A stretch of 64,000 nt of DNA from JANQIO01 sp043513815 (GCA_043513815.1 CP121313.1:1054001-1118000); one strand, 5' to 3'. Shown: positions 1-8,206, numbered from the stretch's first letter. Program-made: numbers and translations. Notes: generated by a model from the sequence alone, not told the origin.

Positions 1-834
1 CGCGTTCTCCGGCTGCATCATCACGCCCAGCAGATAGAGAATTTCCTCGGCGGTACCGGCGCCACCGGGAAAAACCAGGATGGCGTGGGCCACGCGCAGG
101 AAAGCCTCCAGGCGTTTCTCGATGTCCGGCAGGATGATCAGTTCGTTGACGATGGGGTTGGGCGATTCGGAGGCAATAATGCTGGGCTCAGTCAGCCCCA
201 GGAAACGGCTGCCGTAGTTGGTCTGTTTGGAGTGGCCCACCGCGGCGCCTTTCATGGGACCTTTCATGGCGCCGGGCCCGCAGCCGGTGGCAATGTCCAG
301 GTGCCGCAATCCCAGTTGATAGCCCACTTCCTTGGTGAACTCGTATTCACTGCGGGGTATCGAGTGGCCGCCCCAGCACACCACCACGTTGGGCGGCTCA
401 CCGGCGCGCAGCATACTGGCATTGCGCAACATGCGGAACACGGCGTCGGTAATGCCCTCGGCGCTGTCCAGGTCGAAGCGGTCGCGGTGCTGGTGAATGA
501 AAATCACGTCCCGCAGGGCGGTAAAAATATGGTCGCGAATGCCGTCTATCATCACCCCGTCGACGAAGGCAGCCGCCGGCGCGTTGAACAGTTCCAGCTG
601 CAGGCCGCGGGATTCCGAGATGACATTTACTTCGAAATCCGCATAGGCCTCGAACAGGGCCCGGGCGTCGTCGGTCTCGTTGCCCGAGTTGAGGATGGCC
701 AGCGCGCAACGACGGAACAGCTTGTGCAGTTCCGCATCAGCGGACACCAGGCTGTCGGCCTCACGGCGTGACAGCAGGCCCAGGTTGCTGCTGGGGCGGA
801 TAAATGCGCGCGTTATCTTGGCGGCGTCGACCAT
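1..834 (-). CDS. ppnN: PpnN (YgdH) nucleotide 5'-monophosphate nucleosidase, partial
   Basis: The minus strand reads open from an ATG at 834 to the window edge (278 codons); the C-terminus lies outside. The protein begins MVDAAKITRAFIRPSSN and ends just past the LOG-family nucleotide-binding motif PGGAGTAEE (residues 256-264). The stretch before it, with NELIILPDIEKRLEAF, matches the E. coli PpnN/YgdH architecture: an N-terminal regulatory domain followed by a Rossmann LOG domain. Known family members hydrolyse purine and pyrimidine NMPs to base plus ribose 5-phosphate and are stimulated by (p)ppGpp in E. coli. A GGAG element sits 6 bases before the ATG. It is divergent from the PQQ dehydrogenase gene. 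Family assignment is firm; regulation is inferred from E. coli only. Confidence 0.88.
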   Translation of the reverse strand, partial: MVDAAKITRAFIRPSSNLGLLSRREADSLVSADAELHKLFRRCALAILNSGNETDDARALFEAYADFEVNVISESRGLQLELFNAPAAAFVDGVMIDGIRDHIFTALRDVIFIHQHRDRFDLDSAEGITDAVFRMLRNASMLRAGEPPNVVVCWGGHSIPRSEYEFTKEVGYQLGLRHLDIATGCGPGAMKGPMKGAAVGHSKQTNYGSRFLGLTEPSIIASESPNPIVNELIILPDIEKRLEAFLRVAHAILVFPGGAGTAEEILYLLGVMMQPENA

Positions 835-966
835 GGTTGTCTCCGTTTTGCGCGGAGTATAGCAAGTGGCCGTAATGGATAGTGGACAGCCATAGCAGCC
901 TGCCGCTTGCCGTAGCCGCGTGGAGCGGATAGCGTTGAGGGATGGTTTAACCGAGGCAACAAGACA

Positions 967-2919
967 GTGACAGCTCGCCCAACGCAAGCCCTGTGCACGA
1001 TCTTCCTGGCAGCAGTGGCCGCCTGCTCAGCTGGCTTTACTGCCACGCCTGACCGCACGCCCACACCGGCGGCCGGGGAGTGGTCGAGCTACGGCGCAAC
1101 GCCCGGGGGCACACGTTTCACCGCCGCCAACGAAATCACGCCCGCCAACGTGCATCGGCTGCAGCCGGCCTGGGTGCACCGCTCCGGGGATATCCGCCAG
1201 GCCAGCGGCGAGCAGGGCAAGGACGGCTGGTTGCCGCAGTCGTCCCTGCAGGTAACACCCATTGTGGTGGACGGTGGCCTGTACTATTGCACGCCCTTCA
1301 ACCGGGTGTTCGCGCTGGACGCCGCCACCGGCGAGGAGCGCTGGGTGTATGACCCCGGCCTCGATACCCAGCAGGATCTGATGATGAACTGCCGCGGTGT
1401 CAGTAGCTGGCAGTCGGGCAAGACGGGCTTCTGTGAGCACCGTATTTTCACCGGCACGCTGGACGCGCGGCTGATCGCCCTCGACGCAGCCACCGGCAAA
1501 CCCTGCCCGGATTTTGGTGACGGCGGTGAAGTGGATACCAGCCACCGCATATCCAAACACGACCCCATCGAATACAGCATCACCTCGCCACCGGCGATTC
1601 TCGGTGACCTGGTGATTACCGGCGCCATGGTGCTCGACAATGTGCGCACCGATGCGCCCGCCGGGGTAGTGCGTGCCTACGACGTGCGCAGCGGCGAGTT
1701 GCGCTGGGCGTGGAATCCGGTGCCACCCAGGAGCGAGGCGTTTGACGACGAGGGCAACTTCGTCAGCGGTACCACCAACGTCTGGTCCATTATCGCCGTG
1801 GATGCTGAACGCGGGCTGGTGTTTGTTCCCACCGGCAATACCAACCCGGATTTCTATGGCGGCCACCGCCAGAGCCTGGACTACTATTCCAGCTCGCTGG
1901 TGGCGCTGCACGCTGACAGCGGCGCAGTGGCCTGGAACTATCAGTTCGTGCACCACGATATCTGGGACTACGACACGCCGGCCCAACCCACGCTGATCGA
2001 ACTTGAGGTTGAGGGCGAGACTGTTCCCGCCGTGGTCCAGGTCACCAAGATGGGCCTGACCTTTGCCCTGCACCGCGAGACCGGCGAGCCGTTGTGGCCG
2101 GTGGAAGAGCGAGCGGTGCCCCAGGGCGGGCTGCCGCAGGGCGAATACCTGTCCGCCACCCAGCCCTACCCGAGTCATATTCCCGCCACCGTGCAGCAGC
2201 CCCTCACCGTTGATGATGCCTGGGGGCTGACCCTATGGGACAAGGGTGTCTGCAAGGACCGTCTGGCGGCGCTGCGCAATGAGGGGCTTTATACCCCGCC
2301 CACAGAATCCGGGAGCCTTCACTATCCCTGGAGTGGTGGCGGCAACAACTGGGGGTCGCCGGCCATCGACCCGCGCAGTGGTGTCATGGTGGTCTACACC
2401 ACGCACCTGCCGGGTTACATCAAGTTGACTCCCCAGGCGCAGTGCGAGGGCTTTTTCCAGCGCCAGGCGGGGACGCCCTACTGCGTCGATACCGATATGG
2501 TGGCGTCGCCCCTCGGTCTGCCCTGTAGCGAGCCCCCCTGGGGCACGCTGGATGCCATCGATCTCGAGGCGGGCAAAATGCTGTGGCGGGTGCCAATAGG
2601 CACGACCCGGGATCTGGCGCCGTTTCCGTTCTGGTGGATCAAGGGGCTGCCGGGCGTGGCCGCCCCGATGATCACCAGCACTGGCCTGGTTTTCAGCGGC
2701 ATCACCAACGAACACGCCTTCCGCGCCTTCTCGCTGGAAACCGGGGAAGAATTGTGGAAAACCCGGCTGCCGGCGGCGGCCAATGCGCTGCCCATGAGTT
2801 ATACGGTCGGTGCCGATAACCGACAATTCGTGGTGGTGGCCGCCGGGGGGCACTGGAGCGGGGGCACTCCGCCTGGAGATTACATCATGGCCTTTGCCCT
2901 CCCGGCACAAGCCCCTTAA
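967..2919 (+). CDS. PQQ-dependent dehydrogenase-like lipoprotein
   Basis: A 650-residue protein starting at a GTG; the N-terminus carries a short hydrophobic segment ending in a lipobox (VAAC, Cys20), so it is probably an outer-membrane or periplasmic lipoprotein. At least six propeller W-motif blades are visible (GEERWVYDPG, GELRWAWNPV, GAVAWNYQFV, GEPLWPV, GKMLWRV, GEELWKT). The block VHHDIWDYDTPAQP is the hallmark of the membrane glucose/quinate dehydrogenase propeller. The five-helix membrane anchor of Gcd/QuiA is absent. Family knowledge suggests oxidation of an alcohol, aldose or cyclitol with electrons passed to quinone or a cytochrome; the substrate cannot be read from sequence. It stands alone, with no cytochrome c or pqq gene next to it. 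Confidence 0.85.
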   Translation: MTARPTQALCTIFLAAVAACSAGFTATPDRTPTPAAGEWSSYGATPGGTRFTAANEITPANVHRLQPAWVHRSGDIRQASGEQGKDGWLPQSSLQVTPIVVDGGLYYCTPFNRVFALDAATGEERWVYDPGLDTQQDLMMNCRGVSSWQSGKTGFCEHRIFTGTLDARLIALDAATGKPCPDFGDGGEVDTSHRISKHDPIEYSITSPPAILGDLVITGAMVLDNVRTDAPAGVVRAYDVRSGELRWAWNPVPPRSEAFDDEGNFVSGTTNVWSIIAVDAERGLVFVPTGNTNPDFYGGHRQSLDYYSSSLVALHADSGAVAWNYQFVHHDIWDYDTPAQPTLIELEVEGETVPAVVQVTKMGLTFALHRETGEPLWPVEERAVPQGGLPQGEYLSATQPYPSHIPATVQQPLTVDDAWGLTLWDKGVCKDRLAALRNEGLYTPPTESGSLHYPWSGGGNNWGSPAIDPRSGVMVVYTTHLPGYIKLTPQAQCEGFFQRQAGTPYCVDTDMVASPLGLPCSEPPWGTLDAIDLEAGKMLWRVPIGTTRDLAPFPFWWIKGLPGVAAPMITSTGLVFSGITNEHAFRAFSLETGEELWKTRLPAAANALPMSYTVGADNRQFVVVAAGGHWSGGTPPGDYIMAFALPAQAP

Positions 2920-2994
2920 CCCGCATCGCTCACCGACTACCGGCGGCAGCCTTACAACGTTCTCGTTATGACAGTCGGTAAGCGATGCGGGTTA
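2916..2994. repeat. Long inverted repeat after the PQQ gene
   Basis: Arms at 2916-2939 and about 2971-2994 are reverse complements over roughly 24 bases with one or two mismatches; the core is ACCCGCATCGCT against AGCGATGCGGGT. The loop is about 31 bases. The left arm includes the stop codon of the upstream gene. It has no U-tract typical of a rho-independent terminator. It could act as an RNA stem protecting or terminating the PQQ transcript, or be a small palindromic repeat element. Confidence 0.6.
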
Positions 2995-3044
2995 AAGCCC
3001 GTGCGATTTCGGTTTATGCTCCGCGCATTCAACGGGAGCTTGTT

Positions 3045-3878
3045 ATGAGTGAGATTCGCCTGCGCTCAGTGCTGTATATGCCGGGCATCAACCAGCGCGC
3101 CATGGACAAGGCGAAGACTCTGGACTGCGATGCAGTGGTCTTCGACCTGGAAGATGCCGTGGCACCGGACCGCAAGGACGAGGCCCGCCAACGGGTGCAG
3201 GCGCAGCTTGCGGCCGGTGGCTACGGGGAACGCGTGCTGGTGGTGCGTGCCAACGGTCTCGACACGCCCTGGGGTGAAGCGGATCTGCGCGCCTTCGCCG
3301 GGGTCGAGCGCATCTGCTTGCCGAAAGTGGAAACGGTCGAGCAGCTGCGGGTGGCACGGGAACTGGTGGGTGCCAATGTGACGCTCTGGGCCATGGTTGA
3401 AACCCCGGTGGGCGTCGCCAACGTTGAAGCTCTTTGTGCGGAACCGGGCCTGGAAGCGATTCTGATGGGCACCACCGATCTTGCTGACCAGTTGCGCATT
3501 CCCTACCGTGCCGACCGTCTGGGCCTGCTCTATGCACTGTCGAAGTGTGTCAACGCCGCGCGCATGCACGGCAAGCTCGCCCTGGACGGCGTATTCCTGG
3601 ACATCCGCGATGCCGAGGCCTACCGCGCCAACTGTGAGCATGGCCGCGCCCTGGGCTTTGACGGCAAGACCCTGATCCACCCCTCACAGCTGGAAGCCGC
3701 CAACGCGGTGTTTGGTGTCAGCGAAGAACAGCTCGCCCACGCCCGCCGGGTAATCGAGGCCTGGGACGCCGCCGAGTCAGCAGGCAAGGCCGTGGCGGTA
3801 CTCGATGCCAAACTGGTCGAGACCATGCATGTGGAAGAGGCCAGGCGTTTGCTGGCCCAGGGTGACCCAACAGCTTGA
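3045..3878 (+). CDS. HpcH/HpaI-CitE family CoA ester lyase
   Basis: A 277-residue TIM-barrel lyase of the CitE type. Visible family blocks are the N-terminal RSVLYMPGIN, the metal/substrate segment VVFDLEDAVAPDRK, the central LWAMVETPVGVAN containing the Mg-binding Glu, GTTDLADQL, and KTLIHPSQLEAAN near the C-terminus. Relatives cleave citramalyl-CoA, malyl-CoA or beta-methylmalyl-CoA to acetyl- or propionyl-CoA plus a keto acid. No citrate lyase alpha or gamma gene is adjacent, so a stand-alone CoA-ester lyase is likelier than citrate lyase beta. The ATG at 3045, preceded by CGGGAGCT, is chosen over an upstream in-frame start at 2985 that would run through the inverted repeat. Exact substrate unknown. 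Confidence 0.82.
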   Translation: MSEIRLRSVLYMPGINQRAMDKAKTLDCDAVVFDLEDAVAPDRKDEARQRVQAQLAAGGYGERVLVVRANGLDTPWGEADLRAFAGVERICLPKVETVEQLRVARELVGANVTLWAMVETPVGVANVEALCAEPGLEAILMGTTDLADQLRIPYRADRLGLLYALSKCVNAARMHGKLALDGVFLDIRDAEAYRANCEHGRALGFDGKTLIHPSQLEAANAVFGVSEEQLAHARRVIEAWDAAESAGKAVAVLDAKLVETMHVEEARRLLAQGDPTA

Positions 3879-4002
3879 ACACGCGCTGTGCGTTGCGGCG
3901 CAGAAAGGCACGCCGAGATCGCAGCAGGCGGTGTAGCTGGGGTAGTAGCGGCGGCCCGTGTAAATCCAGACTGTCAGCAAACGCCTGATTGCTGTCGATT
4001 CG

Positions 4003-4025
4003 AAAAGGGTTCTGAACACTTTAAT
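4003..4025 (+). repeat. Island-edge repeat copy, left boundary
   Basis: The sequence AAAAGGGTTCTGAACACTTT followed by AATCC is a diverged copy of the motif found at 5020-5044 and, inverted, at 7711-7736. It lies between the high-GC citE gene and the AT-rich HNH gene, where base composition changes. Such GGGCTCTGAC-type palindromic motifs resemble REP/RAYT-associated repeats of proteobacteria (recalled, not checked). Confidence 0.5.
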
Positions 4026-4077
4026 CCAAGCGTAAATGGTATAGGTGGACCATCAGCTATCGCCGGAACTCGCGGCA

Positions 4078-4875
4078 CTAGCCACGGAAGACGCAATCTC
4101 GATGATAGTTAAGATACTTCACATGTTGGGCCGTTAACTTCGATATGCGCTCTGAATTGGTAAACGGGATCTGTTCAATCTGATCGGGGCCGAGCTCGCT
4201 AGCGAACACCAAACTACCGTTGTTCTCGAACGTTACTAAACCAACATCAAATAGAGAATCGATATCCGTTCGCAACAACAGCCCATTGTATCGATCCAAT
4301 CGCTCTTGATTGTTCGCCACTCGCCAAGGCTTGATATGTGACCCTCGAAGCAGACTTCTAATCCCACAACCAGTCAAAGCACATTGACCCCACAGCTCAT
4401 CTAATTCCTTGCGCCACAGGCCTTGACCCTTTCGGGATTTGACTAGGGCATCTCGCTCTGTGTCAGTAACACTGTCTAGCTCTGTCTTGGCTGCGTCAAT
4501 GTCAGTTTGCGGATCAGATATCCCAAGAAGCTGTTGCAGAAACTGATAAACTGCGATTTCGTTATCAATGGAAAACTCCAATCCGTGGTGAATTGGAGTG
4601 GAGCCTCGGCTCGTGATCCGGCGAGGAAATCTCGCGAAGGCGGTATTGTGAACGAAAACCTCTTTTTGTGGGAGGAAGCTCACCCCCAGCAGTGATCCTA
4701 GACTCTCAATGCGATTGTAGTTGTTAGGATGAATTACCAAGGCAGATTCGTTGCGAGTCTTGGATAGGTAGACGACGTCACCATCATTATGTGCGTACTC
4801 AATTGCGTACTCGTACTGTCTGGTTTCATGAAAACCTAGCTTTTCTAGTACGCTTCTATAGATCGAAAGTTGCAT
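4078..4875 (-). CDS. HNH endonuclease (HNH_2-type) in AT-rich island
   Basis: A 265-residue protein from the ATG at 4875 (longer in-frame starts reach 4953). The C-terminal half carries an HNH nuclease core: a Cys pair in CALTGC (165/170), GSHIKPW with His180, an Asn in YNGLLL (about 197) and DSLFDVG. This arrangement is typical of HNH proteins linked to restriction or mobile DNA. The N-terminal about 140 residues are unrecognised and may be a target-recognition domain. Base composition is clearly lower in GC than citE or the genes after 7760, indicating transfer. No methyltransferase is nearby, so a modification-dependent or phage-specific nuclease is possible. It is separated from the RT unit by repeat motifs, so may be an independent module. 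Confidence 0.75.
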   Translation of the reverse strand: MQLSIYRSVLEKLGFHETRQYEYAIEYAHNDGDVVYLSKTRNESALVIHPNNYNRIESLGSLLGVSFLPQKEVFVHNTAFARFPRRITSRGSTPIHHGLEFSIDNEIAVYQFLQQLLGISDPQTDIDAAKTELDSVTDTERDALVKSRKGQGLWRKELDELWGQCALTGCGIRSLLRGSHIKPWRVANNQERLDRYNGLLLRTDIDSLFDVGLVTFENNGSLVFASELGPDQIEQIPFTNSERISKLTAQHVKYLNYHRDCVFRG

Positions 4876-4970
4876 GTTCCCGGAACTCCCAACGCAACCA
4901 ACATGGGCGGCAATCCGCAGGTTTGACCTCAGGCATAGTAGCGTGCCTGGCAATTTTAGGTCGCACTCTG

Positions 4971-5044
4971 TTAAAGGAGCTAGAGCCCTTATTCGCTCGG
5001 CCGCTACTTGAAAATGTGGAAAAAGGGCTCTGACCCCTTTATCG
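4971..5044. repeat. Inverted pair of island repeat motifs between HNH and RT modules
   Basis: TTAAAGGAGCTAGAGCCCTT (4971-4990) and AAAAAGGGCTCTGAC plus CCCTTTATCG (5020-5044) are inverted copies of one motif; AGAGCCCTT and AAGGGCTCT pair perfectly over 9 bases across a 29-base loop. The second copy also forms its own short AAAGGG/CCCTTT palindrome. The pair lies downstream of the RT stop codon and upstream of the HNH gene. It could serve as a terminator-like stem or mark a recombination junction. Confidence 0.6.
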
Positions 5045-5092
5045 CTGACGGCTTTCTCTTAACTGCACCTGAAATCCCATTGCTACACCACA

Positions 5093-6667
5093 TTATTTTG
5101 CCTTCTTTGGAGCAAATGTCTCGATAGCAAAATAGTCTTCAGACGAATGTACTTTTACGTTCTTGAGCCACGGACGCTTCTCTTCCTCTGAGAGAGTAGA
5201 GTCAACAATTCGAATAATTGCTCTTTTCTCCCAAAGGTCGGCCCTTGGATAATACTGCCGAATTTCTATGACATCTGTTCGAGTTGTATTTCCTGATAGT
5301 GCATCTAAAACTGCACGGCCAATATATGCGCCAGCATTTCTCTTTAAGTTTCGAAACAGCTGCATCAAAGCAGCGGTGTTAGAGAAGCCCCCTTCGCCTA
5401 GGAGCTTTACTATCGAAATCAGCATGTACTCTGGATACTTCACACCCTCGGATAGTGCGTTTGAAAAATAGGTCTTTATAGATTCTTTCAGCGGGCCTGG
5501 AATAAGTGACTCTTTCTTAATGAGAAGATCAATCAGTAGTGGAGTAAATTGAGGAAACTTTTCAATTAGCGATTGATATAGCGAAAGCTTGTTGTAATCG
5601 CCACTGGCAACAACAATTCTCAGAAACTTTCTGACATCATCCGGTTGAAGAATTTGATTGTTTGTAATTCGTTCTTCTAGTTCTTCAGTTGCAGCCTCTT
5701 TAAGTTCTGCTATTTCGCGCTCTGACAATTCGCGAAACTTGGTTGGTATGGTTCCAGAGTAGCCAACGATTAATCTTCCTTGGCGTAGCTCGTTGGCAAC
5801 CTGCCTCGCTTCCTCAGATATTGCGGTAGATGATCTCAACTTTTCTGATACATCTTCAATAACAGTCTTCGCTGGATTTACAGTTAAACCCTCTAGATAT
5901 AGCCTTTCGACCAAAATGGTGAGCCATGCATGGGCGGTTTTCGCATCAGGAGCGAAGAGGCGGTAGTCGTCTACGAACCGGCAGAATTGGACCTTCAAAG
6001 ACCTTAAATAGTCATCTACAGATATTAAGGCGGCTTCCGCCAGGACTCTGCTCGCGTTGCCGCCGATTGGGAGGCTATATGAATCCCTATTAGCCCAAAA
6101 CAGCAATAGATCGTTGGTTAGCTTAACTAACTTGGTGTCAATGGGTAGGCTCAGAAGCGTTGATTCGAGACGGTGCAGGTTAAGGCGATCATAGAAATTC
6201 GAAATATCGCACTTTACAAGGACTTTAACTCTTCGGCTTTTTTGGCGCTCCGCGACATGCGCCTGAAAGCTAGTGTAGTTAAATTTTGCATCAAACAGGT
6301 AGCCGCCCTTGGGTTTGAACCTATACGAAAAAACCACCTTATTGCGCTTTTCTATGCGATGCTTTTCGATGACATCAGCATATTGAAGTACAAGAGCTAG
6401 ATAAGCGATTGTGTCGACCGGCTGAATTAGCGCAGCTCGCCTAAAATCATATGCATCCTTTTTTGGGAAGAGGACATGGCTGATCGGATAAACCTTTAAT
6501 CCTGATAGAGAATTGGAATTGATCCTTGTTTTCACCTGAGTGGCTAGAAATGAACAAAAGTATTTGTTTTTCAACAGCGACACTTCGAAAGGCGTCTGAA
6601 AGATGTCTGTCAAACCCTCTTTGCGGACATTTTCGATCGCTAGTTCGATTGCCTTCTCGATGTTCAA
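5093..6667 (-). CDS. Reverse transcriptase, probable UG/Abi defence-type, with helical C-terminus
   Basis: A 524-residue protein from a TTG start at 6667 (AGGGA just upstream). The RT palm is complete: motif A CDISNFYD (catalytic Asp154), motif B LPIGGNASR (199-207), motif C FVDD (Asp233-Asp234) and a motif D-like LTVNPAKT (261-268). The N-terminal segment with RRAALIQPVDTIAY and VFSYRF fits 'unknown group'/Abi RTs better than retron or group II intron RTs: no maturase, X or endonuclease domain follows. Residues about 310-524 are almost entirely helical and repetitive in pattern, as in the alpha-repeat tails of defence RTs. It is the second gene of a unit with the 299-residue protein 91 bases upstream. 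Specific DRT/Abi class not assigned; an anti-phage role is inferred from family and context. Confidence 0.82.
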   Translation of the reverse strand: MNIEKAIELAIENVRKEGLTDIFQTPFEVSLLKNKYFCSFLATQVKTRINSNSLSGLKVYPISHVLFPKKDAYDFRRAALIQPVDTIAYLALVLQYADVIEKHRIEKRNKVVFSYRFKPKGGYLFDAKFNYTSFQAHVAERQKSRRVKVLVKCDISNFYDRLNLHRLESTLLSLPIDTKLVKLTNDLLLFWANRDSYSLPIGGNASRVLAEAALISVDDYLRSLKVQFCRFVDDYRLFAPDAKTAHAWLTILVERLYLEGLTVNPAKTVIEDVSEKLRSSTAISEEARQVANELRQGRLIVGYSGTIPTKFRELSEREIAELKEAATEELEERITNNQILQPDDVRKFLRIVVASGDYNKLSLYQSLIEKFPQFTPLLIDLLIKKESLIPGPLKESIKTYFSNALSEGVKYPEYMLISIVKLLGEGGFSNTAALMQLFRNLKRNAGAYIGRAVLDALSGNTTRTDVIEIRQYYPRADLWEKRAIIRIVDSTLSEEEKRPWLKNVKVHSSEDYFAIETFAPKKAK

Positions 6668-6758
6668 AACGTGTCCCTATGAAATACAAAACTCAGCGAA
6701 AGCGTGAAGCGCGCAGTGCCCACAGCTGAGCATGATGCAAAGCATCTCCGAAACACAC

Positions 6759-7658
6759 CTAGGCCTCCGCGATTGATATTTGCTTTCTGCGCTCAATATG
6801 ATCCAAAACCTCTACGACTTCATAAGTATTATTTAGATATATCCCAAGATCAGGGTCCAGTTTTTGGCGTATCTTTAGCTTAACTCGCAATATATCGCCT
6901 GGCGCGATAGTTACTCGGTGTGAGAAGAAATCATCATAGAATTGGTCGTCAGTAATTGGCGCTGAAATTCGAAGGCCGTTCCAGCCGAACTGCCACAACT
7001 TGTTGGAACGCTCCAATATGGCGCGCATGATCTGGAGATCCGTAATTTCGATGAGCTCCCTGAGTTCTTCCGTGTTGGCATCTACCTCTGTTGTTAACAG
7101 AGGGAATCTGTCTCGAGGTATAGGAAGCAGAGGTTCTTCTGATTGGGTGTCGTGAGTAAAGCCAAGTGAAGTAACCTCTGGGTCAACTTCTATGGCCCGC
7201 ATAGCATCAGAAATGCCTTTTCTAAACTTTGGGTTTTTGTCTACCTCTTTGACCGCTTCATGCACTTCCCTCGGCACGATAATCTTGGTGTCACCTTGTT
7301 CGATGACGACTTCGTCTTCGGTAGTTTGAATATTAATTGTTTGATCCGGAGCCAGTGTGTGCTGGTAGATGAAAGCACCAATAACGCTGTAAGTGATTGC
7401 TTTGGCAGGCTCCGAAGAGAAAATATTGCGCGTTACGCTATATATGGCTCGAATCGTAGCTTTGAAACTGCCTTCGGATAGAGCCTCCACGACAACTTCA
7501 ATTTCATAACCAGGATTTACTGTTGAATTTGCTGCTTTAGCAGCATCCGCGAAACCCACAAGCGCGCTTGCCAACGTGTAGGCGTTGATTCGGTGAGATT
7601 CGCCTCCAAAATGAATAACAAAAGTATTCTCGAAATCACCAATTGCTATTGTGCTCAT
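6759..7658 (-). CDS. Unrecognised 299-residue partner of the reverse transcriptase
   Basis: Start ATG at 7658 is preceded by AAGGAAAG. The protein opens with an all-beta-looking segment (TFVIHFGGESHRINAYT), then a helix rich in alanine, then EIEVVVEALSEGSFKATIRA. One hydrophobic segment (AITYSVIGAFIYQHTL, about residues 95-110) could be a membrane helix or buried core. The C-terminal third is charged and ends with a beta-rich stretch. No enzymatic motif was recognised, and it is not an obvious SLATT, nitrilase or HEPN protein. Low GC like the RT and same direction, 91 bases ahead of it; the two lie between inverted repeat copies (5020-5044 and 7711-7736), so they probably form one functional module. 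The 91-base spacer could hold part of a noncoding RNA. Function unknown. Confidence 0.7.
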   Translation of the reverse strand: MSTIAIGDFENTFVIHFGGESHRINAYTLASALVGFADAAKAANSTVNPGYEIEVVVEALSEGSFKATIRAIYSVTRNIFSSEPAKAITYSVIGAFIYQHTLAPDQTINIQTTEDEVVIEQGDTKIIVPREVHEAVKEVDKNPKFRKGISDAMRAIEVDPEVTSLGFTHDTQSEEPLLPIPRDRFPLLTTEVDANTEELRELIEITDLQIMRAILERSNKLWQFGWNGLRISAPITDDQFYDDFFSHRVTIAPGDILRVKLKIRQKLDPDLGIYLNNTYEVVEVLDHIERRKQISIAEA

Positions 7659-7710
7659 ATCTTTCCTTGATGCATGACGTCGCAAGCTTGGGTGTTATCT
7701 TGCGCCAGTT

Positions 7711-7736
7711 CGATTAAAGGCGTCAGAGCCCTTTTT
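7711..7736 (-). repeat. Island-edge repeat copy, right boundary (inverted)
   Basis: Reverse complement of this stretch matches 5020-5044 at about 24 of 26 positions (shared core AAAAAGGGCTCTGAC, then CCTTTA and TCG). It lies just before the return to high-GC sequence at the phosphatase-like gene, so the RT plus partner unit is enclosed by an inverted pair about 2.7 kb apart. Confidence 0.65.
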
Positions 7737-7759
7737 GTCTGCAAAGAGTCGGTAGCAGC

Positions 7760-8206
7760 CTACCCGAGCATCTCCGCAACAAACGCCTCCCACACCGGCT
7801 TCTCGGTCAGGTCCCAGGTGCCGCCGATAAAGTCGTAGGCTTGCTGCCGGCTCCAGCCCAGGTGTTTGACGGCGTAAATGGCGTAGAAGGCGGTGACCCG
7901 GTAGTTGGCGGCGCAGTGCAGCAGCAGCTTGCGCTCGCCGTTGGCCTGCATGGCGGTCACGAACTGATCGAAATCAGACGCTGTAGGGGCGGCGAAATCC
8001 ACTTCGATGTTGGTGTAGTCGATGCCCTGGTCGGTGACGATATCGGCCTCACCGTCTATCGCATAGGGGCTGTCGGTGGGCAGCAGGTTGATCACTGCCT
8101 GATAGCCTTCGGCTTTCAAGTCGGCCAACTGCTGCTCACTGACCACTCCGGCGGTGGACAGCTGCTCGTGGACTTCGCGGAAGTTGTAGGCGTCACTCAC
8201 TGCCAC
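7760..8206 (-). CDS. Protein-tyrosine-phosphatase-like (DSP/DUF442-type) protein
   Basis: A 148-residue protein from a GTG at 8206 with AGGAG seven bases before it. The centre reads YQAVINLLPTDSPYA, and the active-site loop is HCAANYRV. That loop has Cys followed by four residues and Arg, as in the HC(A)xxNRV branch of small cysteine phosphatase-like proteins, rather than the CX5R loop of classical tyrosine phosphatases. It is cytosolic (no signal peptide). It is a single-gene unit between the AT-rich island and the thiolase operon, with normal GC. Whether it dephosphorylates a protein or another substrate cannot be told. Confidence 0.75.
   Translation of the reverse strand: MAVSDAYNFREVHEQLSTAGVVSEQQLADLKAEGYQAVINLLPTDSPYAIDGEADIVTDQGIDYTNIEVDFAAPTASDFDQFVTAMQANGERKLLLHCAANYRVTAFYAIYAVKHLGWSRQQAYDFIGGTWDLTEKPVWEAFVAEMLG

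Noticed and set aside
1027..2178. Long antisense open frames opposite the PQQ gene and many others in the window
   Set aside because: High-GC codon bias opens antisense frames; these lack family motifs and overlap genes with strong homology signals.
3879..4077. tRNA gene as an attachment site for the AT-rich island
   Set aside because: No cloverleaf or tRNA-like 3' end could be found in the gap between citE and the HNH gene.
5093..7658. Retron, group II intron, or the RT-plus-SLATT (DRT10-like) system
   Set aside because: No maturase or msr/msd-like structure was seen, and the partner protein lacks a two-helix SLATT layout.
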